Positions 25,031-34,447 of a stretch of 64,000 bases of DNA are shown one piece after another; the stretch's first letter is position 1, and every line of letters starts with the position of its first letter. The stretch comes from Mesorhizobium sp. CA14. Its GTDB lineage: Bacteria > Pseudomonadota > Alphaproteobacteria > Rhizobiales > Rhizobiaceae. Where the stretch lies: contig NZ_JAIUHR010000003.1 of NCBI RefSeq assembly GCF_020165195.1, positions 1 through 64,000 of the forward strand, given 5' to 3'. The position numbers and the translations under genes are program-made. The notes under the pieces are model-generated. The model was not told where the DNA came from and did no database searches. It saw only the letters and a program-made list of their open reading frames with translations.

Positions 25031-25661
25031 AGCGCTGCGCCTCGGTCGCCATCCTCAAGGCCAGCGCCGTCAGCACCGTGCCCATCATCCAGCGCTGCAC
25101 GACCAACCAGAACGGCCGTCCGGCGAGGAAATTCGCGATCGAGCCGGCGGTTACCGCGATGATGGCGTTGACGGTGAGGCTGATCGAGATCTGCGTCACG
25201 CCGAGCACCAGAAGCTGCGACAGAACATGGCCCTTGGCCGGATTGATGAATTGGGGCAAGAGCGACAGATAGAGCACGGCCACCTTCGGATTGAGCAGGT
25301 TGGTCATCAGCCCCATGACGAAAAGCTTGCGCGGCCGGTCCCTGGGCAGCTCGCGCACCTGGAACGGAGAGCGCCCACCGGGCCGCAGCGCCTGCCAGGC
25401 GAGCCACAGCAGATAGAGCGCGCCGGCGAAGCGAAGCGCGTCATAGGCGTAAGGCACGGCAAAGATGAGCGCGGTGATGCCGAAGGCTGCCGACACCACG
25501 TAGAACAGGAAGCCCAGCGCCACACCGCCGAGAGAGATCAGCCCGGCTTTCGGCCCTTGCGACAGTGAGCGCGAGATCAGGTAGATCATGTTCGGGCCCG
25601 GTGTCAGCACCATGCCGAGGCAGATCAGCGCGAAGGTGAGATGGTTGGCGGCGTCGGGCAT
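25029..25661 (-). CDS. LysE/RhtB-family translocator
   Basis: 210 residues from the ATG at 25661, preceded by GGAGCCGCCA. The N-terminal family motif is TPGPNMIYLISRSLSQGPKA and GLISLGGVALG follows; MGLMTNLLNPKVAVLYLSLLP carries the NPK segment. Six helices. Exports an amino acid or related metabolite; substrate unknown. It is distinct in sequence from the LysE-type gene at 0.5-1.1 kb. A twin-repeat region precedes it. Confidence 0.9.
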   Translation of the reverse strand: MPDAANHLTFALICLGMVLTPGPNMIYLISRSLSQGPKAGLISLGGVALGFLFYVVSAAFGITALIFAVPYAYDALRFAGALYLLWLAWQALRPGGRSPFQVRELPRDRPRKLFVMGLMTNLLNPKVAVLYLSLLPQFINPAKGHVLSQLLVLGVTQISISLTVNAIIAVTAGSIANFLAGRPFWLVVQRWMMGTVLTALALRMATEAQR

Positions 25662-25776
25662 TGGCGGCTCCATTCGTGCAAACAATCATCACGACCGTTC
25701 GCCGGCTGCAAGGCCTTGATTGCGGGAGCTTTTGCACCAGCGTTGAAGATTGGCGGAAGCGGCGAAGCGCGTAATC

Positions 25777-25920
25777 TCCTCCCTTGAGGGGGGAGATGTC
25801 GCCAAAGGCGACAGAGGGAGGCACCTCAGCCGGCACGACCTCATCTTTGATGAAGGGAAGTTGCGCTCTACGTGAGACGACCCCCTCTGGCCTGCCGGCC
25901 ATCTCCCCCGCAAGGGGGGA
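25777..25920. repeat. Inverted pair of the rhizobial intergenic repeat
   Basis: The stretch from 25777 holds CCTCCCTTGAGGGGGGAGAT, GTCGCCAAAGGCGACAGAGG. The stretch 25873-25920 is the same element in opposite direction (GTGAGACGACCCCCTCTGGC ... ATCTCCCCCGCAAGGGGGGA). The copy near 367-417 belongs to the same family. The pair can fold into a cruciform and fills the gap between the LysE gene and the TadG-like gene; no coding region is seen in 25662-25950. Confidence 0.7.
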
Positions 25921-25950
25921 AATCCGCAATCTCTGCGCCGGCGCTACCTG

Positions 25951-27924
25951 CTAACCCACCACCCGCAGGTTCGACAGCTCGTTGGCAATCTCCTTGAAAT
26001 TGTCGGAGAGCGTCGCGCCAGTGGCGTTCCAGAACAGCTTGGCCGGCTTGCTGGGGTTGGTCGGATCCTTGCGGAAGCGGGAATCGGAAGAGCATGCCTT
26101 CAGCGCGGCCATCGCCTTCTGGTCGCTGGTGTCGGTCGATGACATGTCGAGAGCGACCGTCATCACCATGATGTTGGCCGCCTTGGCGTTGTCGCACAAT
26201 TTCGCCATCTGCTCGTTCATCGCCGCGGTGTAGTTGCTCGACGAATAGTTGAACTGGCCGATGGCGCTCGACGTGCCGCCGAACAGGCGGGTGACCGAAG
26301 TGCCGTTATAGCCGACGCCGGTATAGCCATAGGCGGCATAGGTCGACTTGTTGCCGGCCGGGTCGGGATTGACCGTCGAATAGGTGTTCTCGCCGTCGGT
26401 GAGCACGATGACGACCTTGTCGTTGCCGCGTTCCGTTTCCGGCCGCCCCTCGGCGAAGGGCGGGGCGCTGGAGACGGTGCGCCAGCCCCAGGCCATGCCT
26501 TCGGGCACATTGGTGTTGCCGTTGGGCTGCATCAGGTCGATCGCCGCCTTGATGGCTGCCAGCCCGTCCGTGGTTGTGACGTCGGTGAGCGGCGTGATCG
26601 GCGTGGTGGTGCAGCTGTAGTTCGGGCCGGCGCCTTTCGACAGCACCGGCGCATTGATTGGCCGGGGCATGAAATACTTGGCCATGTTCGACTGCCTGGT
26701 CTTGCCGGTGGTGCTCGAGGGATCGTCGTTCCACCAGCTGTTGGCCGCGCCATAGGTCACCGGCCTCGGTTCGTCGGGGTCCTGGGTCACGTACCAGTGG
26801 TTGCCGGGTTCGTCCGGGGCGAACATCGGCACGAACATCGTCGCGGGGTCTCCGACGCCAATGCCGGTGTTGTTGGGGCCGCCGGAGGCTGGCGTGTCGT
26901 CGACATTATAGGGATAAGGCCGGACCTCGACGCAGCCTTGCCAGCTGGCGAACGGCCCGTAAGTGTCGATATAGTCGTATTCGTCGTGGCTGCGCTTGCA
27001 GGTGTGGTTGTCGCGATATTCGTCGCAGACGACGCGCTTGCTGCCGGCGATACGTTCGTGGCTGGTGACGACCTTCATGTCCCGATAGAGCTCGAAGCGG
27101 GTCAATATCTGACCCTCCTCCGTGCCCCAGCCGGTACCCTTTTTATACCAGATGCCGTTGGTCTTCTGGGCGTATTTGTCCGGCGCATTCAGCGTCGACC
27201 AGTCGAAATTCTCATTGGCGACCGGCGACAGCCCGTAGGTGTCCATCCAGGAGGCATTGTCGTTTTCCGGCCCCACATTGACCGAGGCCGCGAACGGCAC
27301 GAGGCTGAACTGGACCGGCTTGTCGATCTGCTTGATCTGCGCCGCCTGTTGCGCCAGCGTGTCGACGAGCTGCTTGGCGGCCTGCTTGAGCAAGTCGATG
27401 CGCTTCTGTCCCGTGCCTGTGCCGGGCGTTGTCATGGAGCCCGAATTGTCGAGCACCATCGCCACTTCCAGCGTGTTCTTCAACCGCACCTGGGAACACA
27501 TCTCGATCTGGATCGGCTTATGCGCGTCGACGTCGGATGCGCCATTGAGCAATGCCGCGGCCGGATAGAAATAGGGGTGATAGGTGAGCGTCGCGCAAAG
27601 CTTCATCAGGCCGCCGCCGGTCTGGCTGCTCGGCAGTGTGACATCGAGCGAAAGGTTGCCGGGGTCGATGCCATTGAGGTTGGAATTGAAGAAGCTGGCC
27701 GCGTAGGTCCTTATCTGGTCGTCGGTGGCGCCTTCGCCAAGCCGCCGCGCGGCGGCGAAATTGGCGGCGTCGAGCGCGTTCAGCACCATCTGCTTCTGGC
27801 GGTTGAGCTCGCCGAAATCGACACCAACGGCCACTGCGCCCATTATCGGCACCATCGCGACTGCCGTCATGAGCGCATAGTTGCCGCGCCGGTCGCGGCA
27901 GAATTGGTGCCAGAATTTGCGCAT
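25951..27924 (-). CDS. TadG-like pilus-assembly protein with von Willebrand A domain (copy A)
   Basis: 657 residues from the ATG at 27924. The N-terminus (CRDRRGNYALMTAVAMVPIM, GAVAVGVDFGELNRQKQMVL) is the TadE/TadG type membrane anchor with Flp-pilin-like processing region. Residues about 170-650 form a large VWA domain with the MIDAS motif VLDNSGSM, a TDGENTY motif and a split insertion rich in Tyr/Asp/Pro. Most of the protein should be periplasmic. Paralogous to the next gene (shared VRLKNTLEVAMVLDNSGSM, KPVQFSLVPFAASVN and VPEGMAWGWRT). No other tad genes are visible nearby. Confidence 0.85.
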   Translation of the reverse strand: MRKFWHQFCRDRRGNYALMTAVAMVPIMGAVAVGVDFGELNRQKQMVLNALDAANFAAARRLGEGATDDQIRTYAASFFNSNLNGIDPGNLSLDVTLPSSQTGGGLMKLCATLTYHPYFYPAAALLNGASDVDAHKPIQIEMCSQVRLKNTLEVAMVLDNSGSMTTPGTGTGQKRIDLLKQAAKQLVDTLAQQAAQIKQIDKPVQFSLVPFAASVNVGPENDNASWMDTYGLSPVANENFDWSTLNAPDKYAQKTNGIWYKKGTGWGTEEGQILTRFELYRDMKVVTSHERIAGSKRVVCDEYRDNHTCKRSHDEYDYIDTYGPFASWQGCVEVRPYPYNVDDTPASGGPNNTGIGVGDPATMFVPMFAPDEPGNHWYVTQDPDEPRPVTYGAANSWWNDDPSSTTGKTRQSNMAKYFMPRPINAPVLSKGAGPNYSCTTTPITPLTDVTTTDGLAAIKAAIDLMQPNGNTNVPEGMAWGWRTVSSAPPFAEGRPETERGNDKVVIVLTDGENTYSTVNPDPAGNKSTYAAYGYTGVGYNGTSVTRLFGGTSSAIGQFNYSSSNYTAAMNEQMAKLCDNAKAANIMVMTVALDMSSTDTSDQKAMAALKACSSDSRFRKDPTNPSKPAKLFWNATGATLSDNFKEIANELSNLRVVG

Positions 27925-28122
27925 TGTACTTGAAGCGGCCCCCCGCCGGCGGATTTCTGTCAGGTCACACTTCCACAAAGCGCTGAAGGCGCGGTTTGGC
28001 TAGCGGGTTGATTGCTTAATGGCGACTCCACCAACCGCTAGCCAAATCATTGCCGGATACATGCTGCGCGATGGAAAACGCGCGCCTCGCGGCCGGGCGT
28101 GGTCGATCGTCTGTCGTGCCGT

Positions 28123-30057
28123 TCAGCTGACGATGCGCAGGTTCGATAGCTCGTTGCCGATTGCCTTGAAGTCGTCCGACAGCGTGGCGCCGGTCGAGTT
28201 CCAGAACAGTTTCTTCGGCGTCTTGCCTGTCGGGTCGGCTGGATCCTTAGCGTAGCGCGAATCCGACGAGCAGGTCTTCAGCGCTGCCATCTGCGCCGCC
28301 TCGGCCGCGTTGCTGGAATCGAGGTCTAGCGCGATGGTCATGACGATGATATTGGCCGCCTTGGCGTTGTCGCAGAGCGTTGCCAGATGCTCGCTCATGG
28401 CCTTGGTATAGTTGGCGTTCGAATAATCGCTCTTGCTGACGTTCATGCTGGTGCCGAGGAATGGCCGGCCGTAGGTGTAGGAGCTTCCGAACGGCTTGGT
28501 CTGGCTGCCGTAGGCAAGATATCCGAGGGCCGAATAAATGGCTTTGTTGCCGGAAAGATCGTTGCCGCCGCTCCTGTAGTAGGTGCCCGAGTACGTCTGG
28601 GCACTCACCGAATCCGGCGTGTAATAGGTATTGGCGCCGTCAGTGAGCACGATCAGCACCTTGTCGTTGCCCTTTTCGGTCTCCGGCCGACCGTCGGTGA
28701 ACGGGGCCGTGCTCGAAAGCGTCCGCCAGCCCCAGGCCATGCCTTCCGGCACGTTGGTGGCGCCGACATCGACCATAGCGTCGATCGCGTTCTTGACCGT
28801 GGTGGCGCCGGCAGAGGTGGAGACATCGGTCAGCGGCGTGATCGCCGTCGTGCTGCAGCTGGTGTTGGGACCGGCATTCGAGCCGTAGGCGGGTGTTACC
28901 TTGGTCCCGTAATTGAAATATTTCGGCATGAATTTCTGGCGGGTCGGGCTGTCGGTGCTGGGCGTCACGTCGAGGTGCCAATTGTTGTTTGCTGGCCGGC
29001 CGTTGCCGTCCGTATAGTCGGTCTCGTCAGGCGCGAACATCGGCACGAAGAGCGTCGCCGGCGTCGAGGTCGAGGCGGCCGTATCCTGGACATTGTATGG
29101 GTAGGGACGCGACTCGACGCAGCCGCTCCAGCTCGCGATTGGCGCGTAGGTTATGTTGGACGTGCAAACATTGTTCGAATCTTTGGTGCAAGCCGAAATT
29201 CGCTGCATCCATTTGTAGAGTGAGAAACGCGTCAGCGGCTTGTCTTTTTGGCTGGCGTCCCAGTCCGTGCCGCGCGCATACCAGATGCTGCCGACCTTCT
29301 CGACATATCTCTGCGGCCAGGGCGAATTCCCCTGGGTCATCGTCGTCCAGTCGAAATTCTCGTGCTGGATGGGCGAGATGCCATCTTGATCCATCCAGGC
29401 CGCATCTTTGTTTGCCGGGCCGATATTGACCGAGGCGGCGAACGGAACCAGGCTGAATTGAACCGGCTTGGAAACCTGCTTCATCAGCTGCGCCTGGCCA
29501 GCAAGCTGGTCGACCAGCTGCTTGGCGGCACTCTTCAGAAGATCGAACCGCACTTGGTTCGAGCCGTGGCCGAGCTCGGTCATCGAGCCCGAATTGTCGA
29601 GCACCAGCGACACTTCCAACGTGTTCTTGAGGCGGATTTCGGACCGCGCCGAGAAGTTGATAGTGGTCTGGCCGGGTGTTCCGCCGAGCAGCGCGACCGC
29701 GGCCGGCAGGAAGTAGGGCTGGTACTTCAGGGCCGCCTCGAGCACCAGCGTGCCGCCGCCGGCATTGTTGTTCGGCAGCGTCACCGTCAGCGTCGTGTTC
29801 GCCGGAAGGACGTGCCTGAGATTGGCCTCGAAGAAGGTTTTGGCGTAGGCCTTGGCGTCGGTGTCGCTGGCTCCGGCGACAATCTGCTGTGCCGTCGCGA
29901 TGCCCGCGGCATCCAGCGCGTTGAGCGTCTCCTGGCGCTCCCGCACCAGTTCGGTATAGTCGACCGCCAGCGCCACGCCGCCCATCAGCGGTATCATGGT
30001 GATGACCGTCGCCAAGGCATAGTTGCCTCGTATGTCGCGAAAAAAATCGCGGATCAT
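28123..30057 (-). CDS. TadG-like pilus-assembly protein with von Willebrand A domain (copy B)
   Basis: 644 residues from the ATG at 30057, preceded by GGGGGTAAGCACA. Same architecture as copy A: anchor DIRGNYALATVITMIPLMGG, then EIRLKNTLEVSLVLDNSGSM (MIDAS) and VLIVLTDGANTYY, ending LSDDFKAIGNELSNLRIVS. The two share a conserved scaffold but differ in the Asp/Tyr-rich insertion between the MIDAS strand and the second half, suggesting tandem duplication followed by divergence. Probably exposed to the periplasm, sensing or binding through the metal site. The 198-bp gap to copy A shows nothing else convincing. Confidence 0.85.
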   Translation of the reverse strand: MIRDFFRDIRGNYALATVITMIPLMGGVALAVDYTELVRERQETLNALDAAGIATAQQIVAGASDTDAKAYAKTFFEANLRHVLPANTTLTVTLPNNNAGGGTLVLEAALKYQPYFLPAAVALLGGTPGQTTINFSARSEIRLKNTLEVSLVLDNSGSMTELGHGSNQVRFDLLKSAAKQLVDQLAGQAQLMKQVSKPVQFSLVPFAASVNIGPANKDAAWMDQDGISPIQHENFDWTTMTQGNSPWPQRYVEKVGSIWYARGTDWDASQKDKPLTRFSLYKWMQRISACTKDSNNVCTSNITYAPIASWSGCVESRPYPYNVQDTAASTSTPATLFVPMFAPDETDYTDGNGRPANNNWHLDVTPSTDSPTRQKFMPKYFNYGTKVTPAYGSNAGPNTSCSTTAITPLTDVSTSAGATTVKNAIDAMVDVGATNVPEGMAWGWRTLSSTAPFTDGRPETEKGNDKVLIVLTDGANTYYTPDSVSAQTYSGTYYRSGGNDLSGNKAIYSALGYLAYGSQTKPFGSSYTYGRPFLGTSMNVSKSDYSNANYTKAMSEHLATLCDNAKAANIIVMTIALDLDSSNAAEAAQMAALKTCSSDSRYAKDPADPTGKTPKKLFWNSTGATLSDDFKAIGNELSNLRIVS

Positions 30058-30092
30058 TGTGCTTACCCCCGCCAAGGACCCATGTTGGAATA

Positions 30093-30127
30093 CGACCATG
30101 GTCGCAGTTGATATGATACCATGGTCG
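30093..30127. promoter_or_regulatory. Repeated ACCATGGTCG site upstream of the TadG-like pair
   Basis: CGACCATGGTCG at 30093-30104 is a perfect 12-bp palindrome; ACCATGGTCG recurs at 30118-30127, 23 bp further on. The sites lie about 40-70 bp upstream of the leftward TadG-like copy B and 210 bp before the HAD gene. This is the layout of a two-site operator. The binding protein is unknown. Confidence 0.5.
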
Positions 30128-30336
30128 TAAATCGTTAAATTTCAGCTTGCGCGAAACAATCAACCACGCGCCACCTTTTTGACTGCGCGTTAACTCTGTG
30201 CTCGCGAGCTTGGGGTATCGCCCCGATGGTAGCGACGGGGAAAGCTCGTGACAGGATGAAGCGCTTCCGTTATGCGGGACCGGCCACGGCGGGCCCGGCT
30301 GTCGCCTTGCCAGGGATGAAAATCAGGGGACACAGC

Positions 30337-31197
30337 ATGGCGGATTCGCCTGACATCATCGCTTCGCTCGACGATCTTGCGGGGCGCTACGCCGCCATCC
30401 TGTGCGACGTTTGGGGCGTCGTGCACAATGGCGAATGGCATTTTCCAGCCGCCGCCGCGGCGCTTGCAAGGGCGCGCGCGGCCAACGTGCCGGTCGTGCT
30501 GATCACCAATTCGCCGCGTCGCAGCGCCGACGTCGTCGCCCAGATGAAGGTGATCGGCGTGCCTGCCGACGCCTTTGACCGGGTCGTTACCTCGGGCGAT
30601 GTGACCCGCGACCTGATCGCCGAAGGACCCAGGAAGATCTTCCATATCGGTCCCGAGCGGGATTTCACGCTCTATGACGGGCTCGACGTCGATCTCGTCG
30701 AGGAATTCGAGGCCTCGGGCATCGTTTGCACGGGCCTCTATGACGACGAGGTCGAGAAACCCGCCGATTATGCCGAGCTGCTGCAGCGGCTGCGTGCCCG
30801 CAATCTGCCGTTCATTTGCGCCAATCCGGATATACTGGTGGAGCGCGGCGAGCGCACGATCTGGTGCGCCGGCGCGCTCGCGCGAGATTATGCGCAGCTG
30901 GGCGGCCGCACGTTGATTGCCGGCAAGCCCTTCGCGCCGATCTACGATGTCGCCATGAAGGAAGTCGCCGGCCTTCTCGGCCGCGCCGTCGAGCGCAGCG
31001 AGGTTCTCGCCATCGGCGACGGCATGATGACCGACGTCAAGGGCGCGGCCGACAACGGCTTCGACGTGCTCTATGTCTCCGGCGGCATCCACGCTCGCGA
31101 TTATGGCGATCCGCTGCGGCCCGATCCGGAAAGACTGGCGGGCTTCCTTGAAAAGCACGGCTACCGGCCGGTCGCCGTCATTGCGCGTCTGCAATAG
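30337..31197 (+). CDS. TIGR01459-family HAD hydrolase
   Basis: 286 residues from the ATG at 30337 (AGGGGACACAGC before it). HAD motifs: DVWGVVHNG (catalytic Asp region), LITNSPR, GKPFAPIYD and GDGMMTDVKGA. The layout with a C2-type cap matches the NagD-like subfamily annotated TIGR01459 in alphaproteobacteria. It is expected to remove phosphate from a small metabolite. It is followed 32 bp later by ribF, so a role in flavin or nucleotide phosphate balance is possible. Confidence 0.9.
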   Translation: MADSPDIIASLDDLAGRYAAILCDVWGVVHNGEWHFPAAAAALARARAANVPVVLITNSPRRSADVVAQMKVIGVPADAFDRVVTSGDVTRDLIAEGPRKIFHIGPERDFTLYDGLDVDLVEEFEASGIVCTGLYDDEVEKPADYAELLQRLRARNLPFICANPDILVERGERTIWCAGALARDYAQLGGRTLIAGKPFAPIYDVAMKEVAGLLGRAVERSEVLAIGDGMMTDVKGAADNGFDVLYVSGGIHARDYGDPLRPDPERLAGFLEKHGYRPVAVIARLQ

Positions 31198-31229
31198 GTT
31201 GGTGGTCTGGCCATGACGGGCGCCTCGAC

Positions 31230-32213
31230 ATGAAGCAAGCCTTCGAACATCTTTCGGCGGTCTCGCCGCTGCCCCCGCATCTGCGCGGCGGCGTCGTGGC
31301 GATCGGTAATTTCGACGGTGTCCATCGCGGCCACCAGTCCGTTCTGGAGCGCGCGCTGAGCGAAGCCCGCCGCAACGGCGCGCCCGCTTTGGTGCTCACC
31401 TTCGAGCCGCATCCGCGCAAGGTGTTCCGGCCACAGGTGCCGCTCTTCGTGCTGACGCCGCCGCCGATGAAGGCGCGGCTGCTCGCCGGGCTTGGCTTTG
31501 CCGCTTTGGTCGAGCAGCCGTTCACGCGCGATTTTGCCTCGCTCTCGCCCGAGGCCTTCGTGACCGATGTGCTGGAGAAGAACCTCGGCATCCGCCACGC
31601 CGTCACCGGTTTCGACTTTCATTTCGGCAAGGACCGCCAGGGCGGTCCGGCCTTTCTGATGGCGGCCGGAGAACGGCACGGCTTCGGCGTGACGCTGGTC
31701 GACGCCTTCCGCGACGAAGGCGCGGAGGTGGTTTCGTCGAGTCGCATCCGGGACCTGCTCGCCGAGGGCAAGGTGGAGGAGGCCGCCGGCCTGCTCGGCT
31801 ACCGTTTCACCGTCGAGGCCGAGGTGATCGGCGGCCAGCGACTTGGTCGAACCCTCGGCTTCCCGACCGCCAATATGCGGCTTTCGCCGGAAGCGGCCTT
31901 GAAGGAAGGGATTTATGCCGTCCGCTTCCGCCGCGCCGATGGCACGCTTCATGACGGCGTCGCCAGCTTCGGCCGGCGGCCCACTGTCGATGACAATGGC
32001 GCGCCGCTGCTCGAAACATACGTCTTCGATCTTTCCGGCGAACTCTATGGCCAGGCCTGCCAGGTCTCGTTCTTCGGCTTCCTGCGGCCGGAGCTCAAAT
32101 TCGATGGCCTCGACGCGCTGGTGGCGCAGATGAAGAACGACGAGGCGGAGGCGAGGGCGCTGCTGGCGGGCGTGCGCCCGCTCTCGCAACTCGACGCCGA
32201 AATCGTTTTCTAA
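31230..32213 (+). CDS. ribF: Bifunctional riboflavin kinase/FAD synthetase
   Basis: 327 residues. The N-terminal FMN adenylyltransferase domain carries GNFDGVHRGHQSVL (HxGH-type nucleotidyl motif), TFEPHPRKVF and SSSRIRDLL (ISSTxxR equivalent). The C-terminal kinase domain carries GQRLGRTLGFPTANM and ends in LDAEIVF. Converts riboflavin to FMN and then FAD in the cytoplasm. Full length for the family. Probably co-transcribed with the HAD gene upstream. No FMN riboswitch is seen before either gene. Confidence 0.97.
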   Translation: MKQAFEHLSAVSPLPPHLRGGVVAIGNFDGVHRGHQSVLERALSEARRNGAPALVLTFEPHPRKVFRPQVPLFVLTPPPMKARLLAGLGFAALVEQPFTRDFASLSPEAFVTDVLEKNLGIRHAVTGFDFHFGKDRQGGPAFLMAAGERHGFGVTLVDAFRDEGAEVVSSSRIRDLLAEGKVEEAAGLLGYRFTVEAEVIGGQRLGRTLGFPTANMRLSPEAALKEGIYAVRFRRADGTLHDGVASFGRRPTVDDNGAPLLETYVFDLSGELYGQACQVSFFGFLRPELKFDGLDALVAQMKNDEAEARALLAGVRPLSQLDAEIVF

Positions 32214-32214
32214 A

Positions 32215-32318
32215 GCATGTCTCCCGAAAGTGGGAACCGGTTTCGGGGCAAAGACATGCGCAAAATCAAAAGCCTAAAGCGCAGGGAGCGAATCTAAAAG
32301 ATCGCGATGCGCTTTTAG
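32215..32318. repeat. Rhizobiales GCATGTCT...AGACATGC repeat after ribF
   Basis: GCATGTCT (32215-32222) pairs with AGACATGC (32252-32259) around an inner CCGAAA...TTTCGG stem. A second imperfect stem follows, CTAAAGCGC (32274-32282) with GCGCTTTTAG (32309-32318). This composite is a frequent intergenic repeat of the order. It may also serve as transcription stop for ribF. Confidence 0.8.
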
Positions 32319-32333
32319 GTCGCCCTGTTGTTT

Positions 32334-32888
32334 CTATCGCTTCAAGGCGAGCCCGATGGCGATGAAGCTCCAGCCCTGGAACACCAGATCGATCGCCAGG
32401 AATATGCCCAGCACCCAGAGGCTGTTCACCGGCCAGCCCATGGCGATCATCAGGCCGAGCAGAATGGTGATGATGCCCGCCGCGAGCAGCCATCCCCAGC
32501 CTTGCTGCGGCCGGTGACTGAAGGCCACCCAGGACCGCAGAAGCCCCGAAGCGACGAGCGCGATGGCCAATAGCAGCGTCAGCACCGCCGAGGCGAGCAA
32601 CGGGTTGTCGAAGGCGAAAAAGCCGGCGACGGCGTAGAGCAGCCCGCTCAGCAGCCAATAGAGGAAACGTCCCCAGGTCTTGACCCCGAAGGCGTGGATG
32701 ATCTCGATGATGCCGGCCATCAGCATCAGCCAGCCGACGACATAGACCGAGGCGACGGTGGCGATGAACAGATTGCCGAAGGCGATGCCGCCGAAGATCA
32801 GCAGCAACACGCCGAGCGCCACGAACCATCCCCATTTGTCACGCGTCTGGCCGATCGTATCTCTGAGTGCATCGCTTGGCAGAGTCAT
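32334..32888 (-). CDS. HdeD-family acid-resistance membrane protein
   Basis: 184 residues from the ATG at 32888 (GGAGATGAAACC before it). Six short hydrophobic helices with alternating Gly-rich turns (VALGVLLLIFGGIAFGN, VGWLMLMAGIIEIIHAFG, AIALVASGLLRSWVAFS), the HdeD/DUF308 pattern. HdeD-type proteins are inner-membrane proteins linked to acid tolerance in enterobacteria; the mechanism is unknown. Convergent with ribF. Confidence 0.9.
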   Translation of the reverse strand: MTLPSDALRDTIGQTRDKWGWFVALGVLLLIFGGIAFGNLFIATVASVYVVGWLMLMAGIIEIIHAFGVKTWGRFLYWLLSGLLYAVAGFFAFDNPLLASAVLTLLLAIALVASGLLRSWVAFSHRPQQGWGWLLAAGIITILLGLMIAMGWPVNSLWVLGIFLAIDLVFQGWSFIAIGLALKR

Positions 32889-33012
32889 GGTTTCATCTCC
32901 CTCGAAACTCACCACCGGTTGTGCGGCGAGAGGAAGCTAAACCCAATGGTATTGTCCGTCCAGCAACACGGGCCGAACCGCGGGCGGCCGGCCGTCCCCG
33001 GCCGCAAGGCGG

Positions 33013-34434
33013 TCATTCTCGCGGCGCCCGGGTTTCGTCCGCGAATGGCGCAAGCGTCGCCTCCAGCGTCTCCCGGCCGGCCTGCTCCCAGCTTCGCGCC
33101 ACGAATTCGGCAGCCTTCGCCTCGTACGGAGCACGGGCCGCGGGCGAGATGATCCATCCCCGCATGGCATTTTCCCATCCTTCGACGTCGAGCGGATCAA
33201 GACGGAGTCCCGACGACCCGACGACTTCGGCGATGGCTCCGCCCGTCGAGGCGATCAGCGCCTTTCCGTAGGCCAGCGCCTCGACGGGCGGCAGCCCGTA
33301 TCCTTCATAGAACGAGGGGTACACGCAGAACGCGCTGTTGCGGTAAAGAAGGGACAGCGTTCCGTCATCGACATTGTCGAGATGGACAAGGCTACTGCCG
33401 TAGTCGGGATGGCTGTGAAGCTTCGCCAGGACCTTATCGACCATCCAGCCGCTGCGGCCGACGAAAACCAGCTTCATGCCGCTGCGCGCGACCGTTCCGT
33501 CAAGGACGAGGCGCCGCCAGACATCCATGAGCAGCGAATGGTTCTTGCGCGGTTCGATGGTGGAAACGAACAGGATATAGCGATCCGTCTCGAGCCCGTC
33601 CGGCAGGCGGCCGCCCGCCTTCGACTTCCGCGCGCTGTCGCAGCCGAGAGGGACAAGTCTCAGCTCCGGCAGGTGGATGCCGAGCTTGGCGGCATATTCC
33701 TCGACATCGGTGGTGACGCGCTTCGAAGTCAGGATGAAGCGGTCTGCCAGCCCGGCCGCCAGCTTCACATAGTCCGTGAATCTCTTGACGTCGTGCGGCT
33801 TGTACCATTCGGGAAACTGGATCGGAATGATGTCGTTCAAGAGCACGATGAGCTTTGCGCCGGCGGAGCGCGCCGCGCGCGAAATGACCGCGACATCGGT
33901 ATGCGCCCAGTCGCTGTTCATCAGGAGCAGATGGTCGCCGGGCAAAAGATGGTATTTGTCGCCGGCCACCGTCCGGAGCGGGACGATCCGGGTGCGCAAA
34001 CCGTCCTCGCGAGCCACTTGCCGCCGCTCGTTTTCCTTCATCAGCCGGTTTTCGATCCGCTCAAGGAAACGAAGAAAAGGGCTGCCGGGATTGCGCCGGC
34101 CGAACGCGCCGATTTCCGTTATCAGGACACGGCGCGGCTTTATGATCGCCATCAGCAATCGCTGGGCCCAGTTCGGCCAGCGATCGTAAAACCGCATCTT
34201 GATGCGCGCCGGGTCGGGATAGAAACTCATGTCGCACGAGATGTCGCCGGCGATAATTTCTGCCGCCATCTGCGGCGAAACCTGCCTGAGGACCCGCTCG
34301 ATCGGGTCGAACACGGTGAACGCCACCCCGGCGGCCTTGAACGCCGCCGCGGTGTAGTGCCGCTGCACGCGGACGAGGCCGACCGGAGGGCCGAGCCAGC
34401 GCGCCATGCTCGTGAGATCGACGACAAGCCGCAT
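33013..34434 (-). CDS. GT4-type glycosyltransferase
   Basis: 473 residues. The C-terminal half has GT-B/GT4 marks: ILFVSTIEPRKNHSLLMDVW, the LVFVGRSGWM strand, and the acceptor/donor motif YPSFYEGYGLPPVEALAYGK (EX7E) with ASTGGAIAEV. The N-terminal half starts MRLVVDLTSMARWLGPPVGL, typical of mannosyltransferase-like enzymes acting on surface polysaccharide. Cytoplasmic. It follows the GT2 gene by 13 bp in the same leftward unit. Confidence 0.9.
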   Translation of the reverse strand: MRLVVDLTSMARWLGPPVGLVRVQRHYTAAAFKAAGVAFTVFDPIERVLRQVSPQMAAEIIAGDISCDMSFYPDPARIKMRFYDRWPNWAQRLLMAIIKPRRVLITEIGAFGRRNPGSPFLRFLERIENRLMKENERRQVAREDGLRTRIVPLRTVAGDKYHLLPGDHLLLMNSDWAHTDVAVISRAARSAGAKLIVLLNDIIPIQFPEWYKPHDVKRFTDYVKLAAGLADRFILTSKRVTTDVEEYAAKLGIHLPELRLVPLGCDSARKSKAGGRLPDGLETDRYILFVSTIEPRKNHSLLMDVWRRLVLDGTVARSGMKLVFVGRSGWMVDKVLAKLHSHPDYGSSLVHLDNVDDGTLSLLYRNSAFCVYPSFYEGYGLPPVEALAYGKALIASTGGAIAEVVGSSGLRLDPLDVEGWENAMRGWIISPAARAPYEAKAAEFVARSWEQAGRETLEATLAPFADETRAPRE

Positions 34435-34447
34435 CAGCCGAGCCGCA

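Noticed and set aside
31100..31230. FMN riboswitch before ribF
   Set aside because: ribF starts 32 bp after the HAD gene; no conserved RFN-type sequence is seen there or before the HAD gene.
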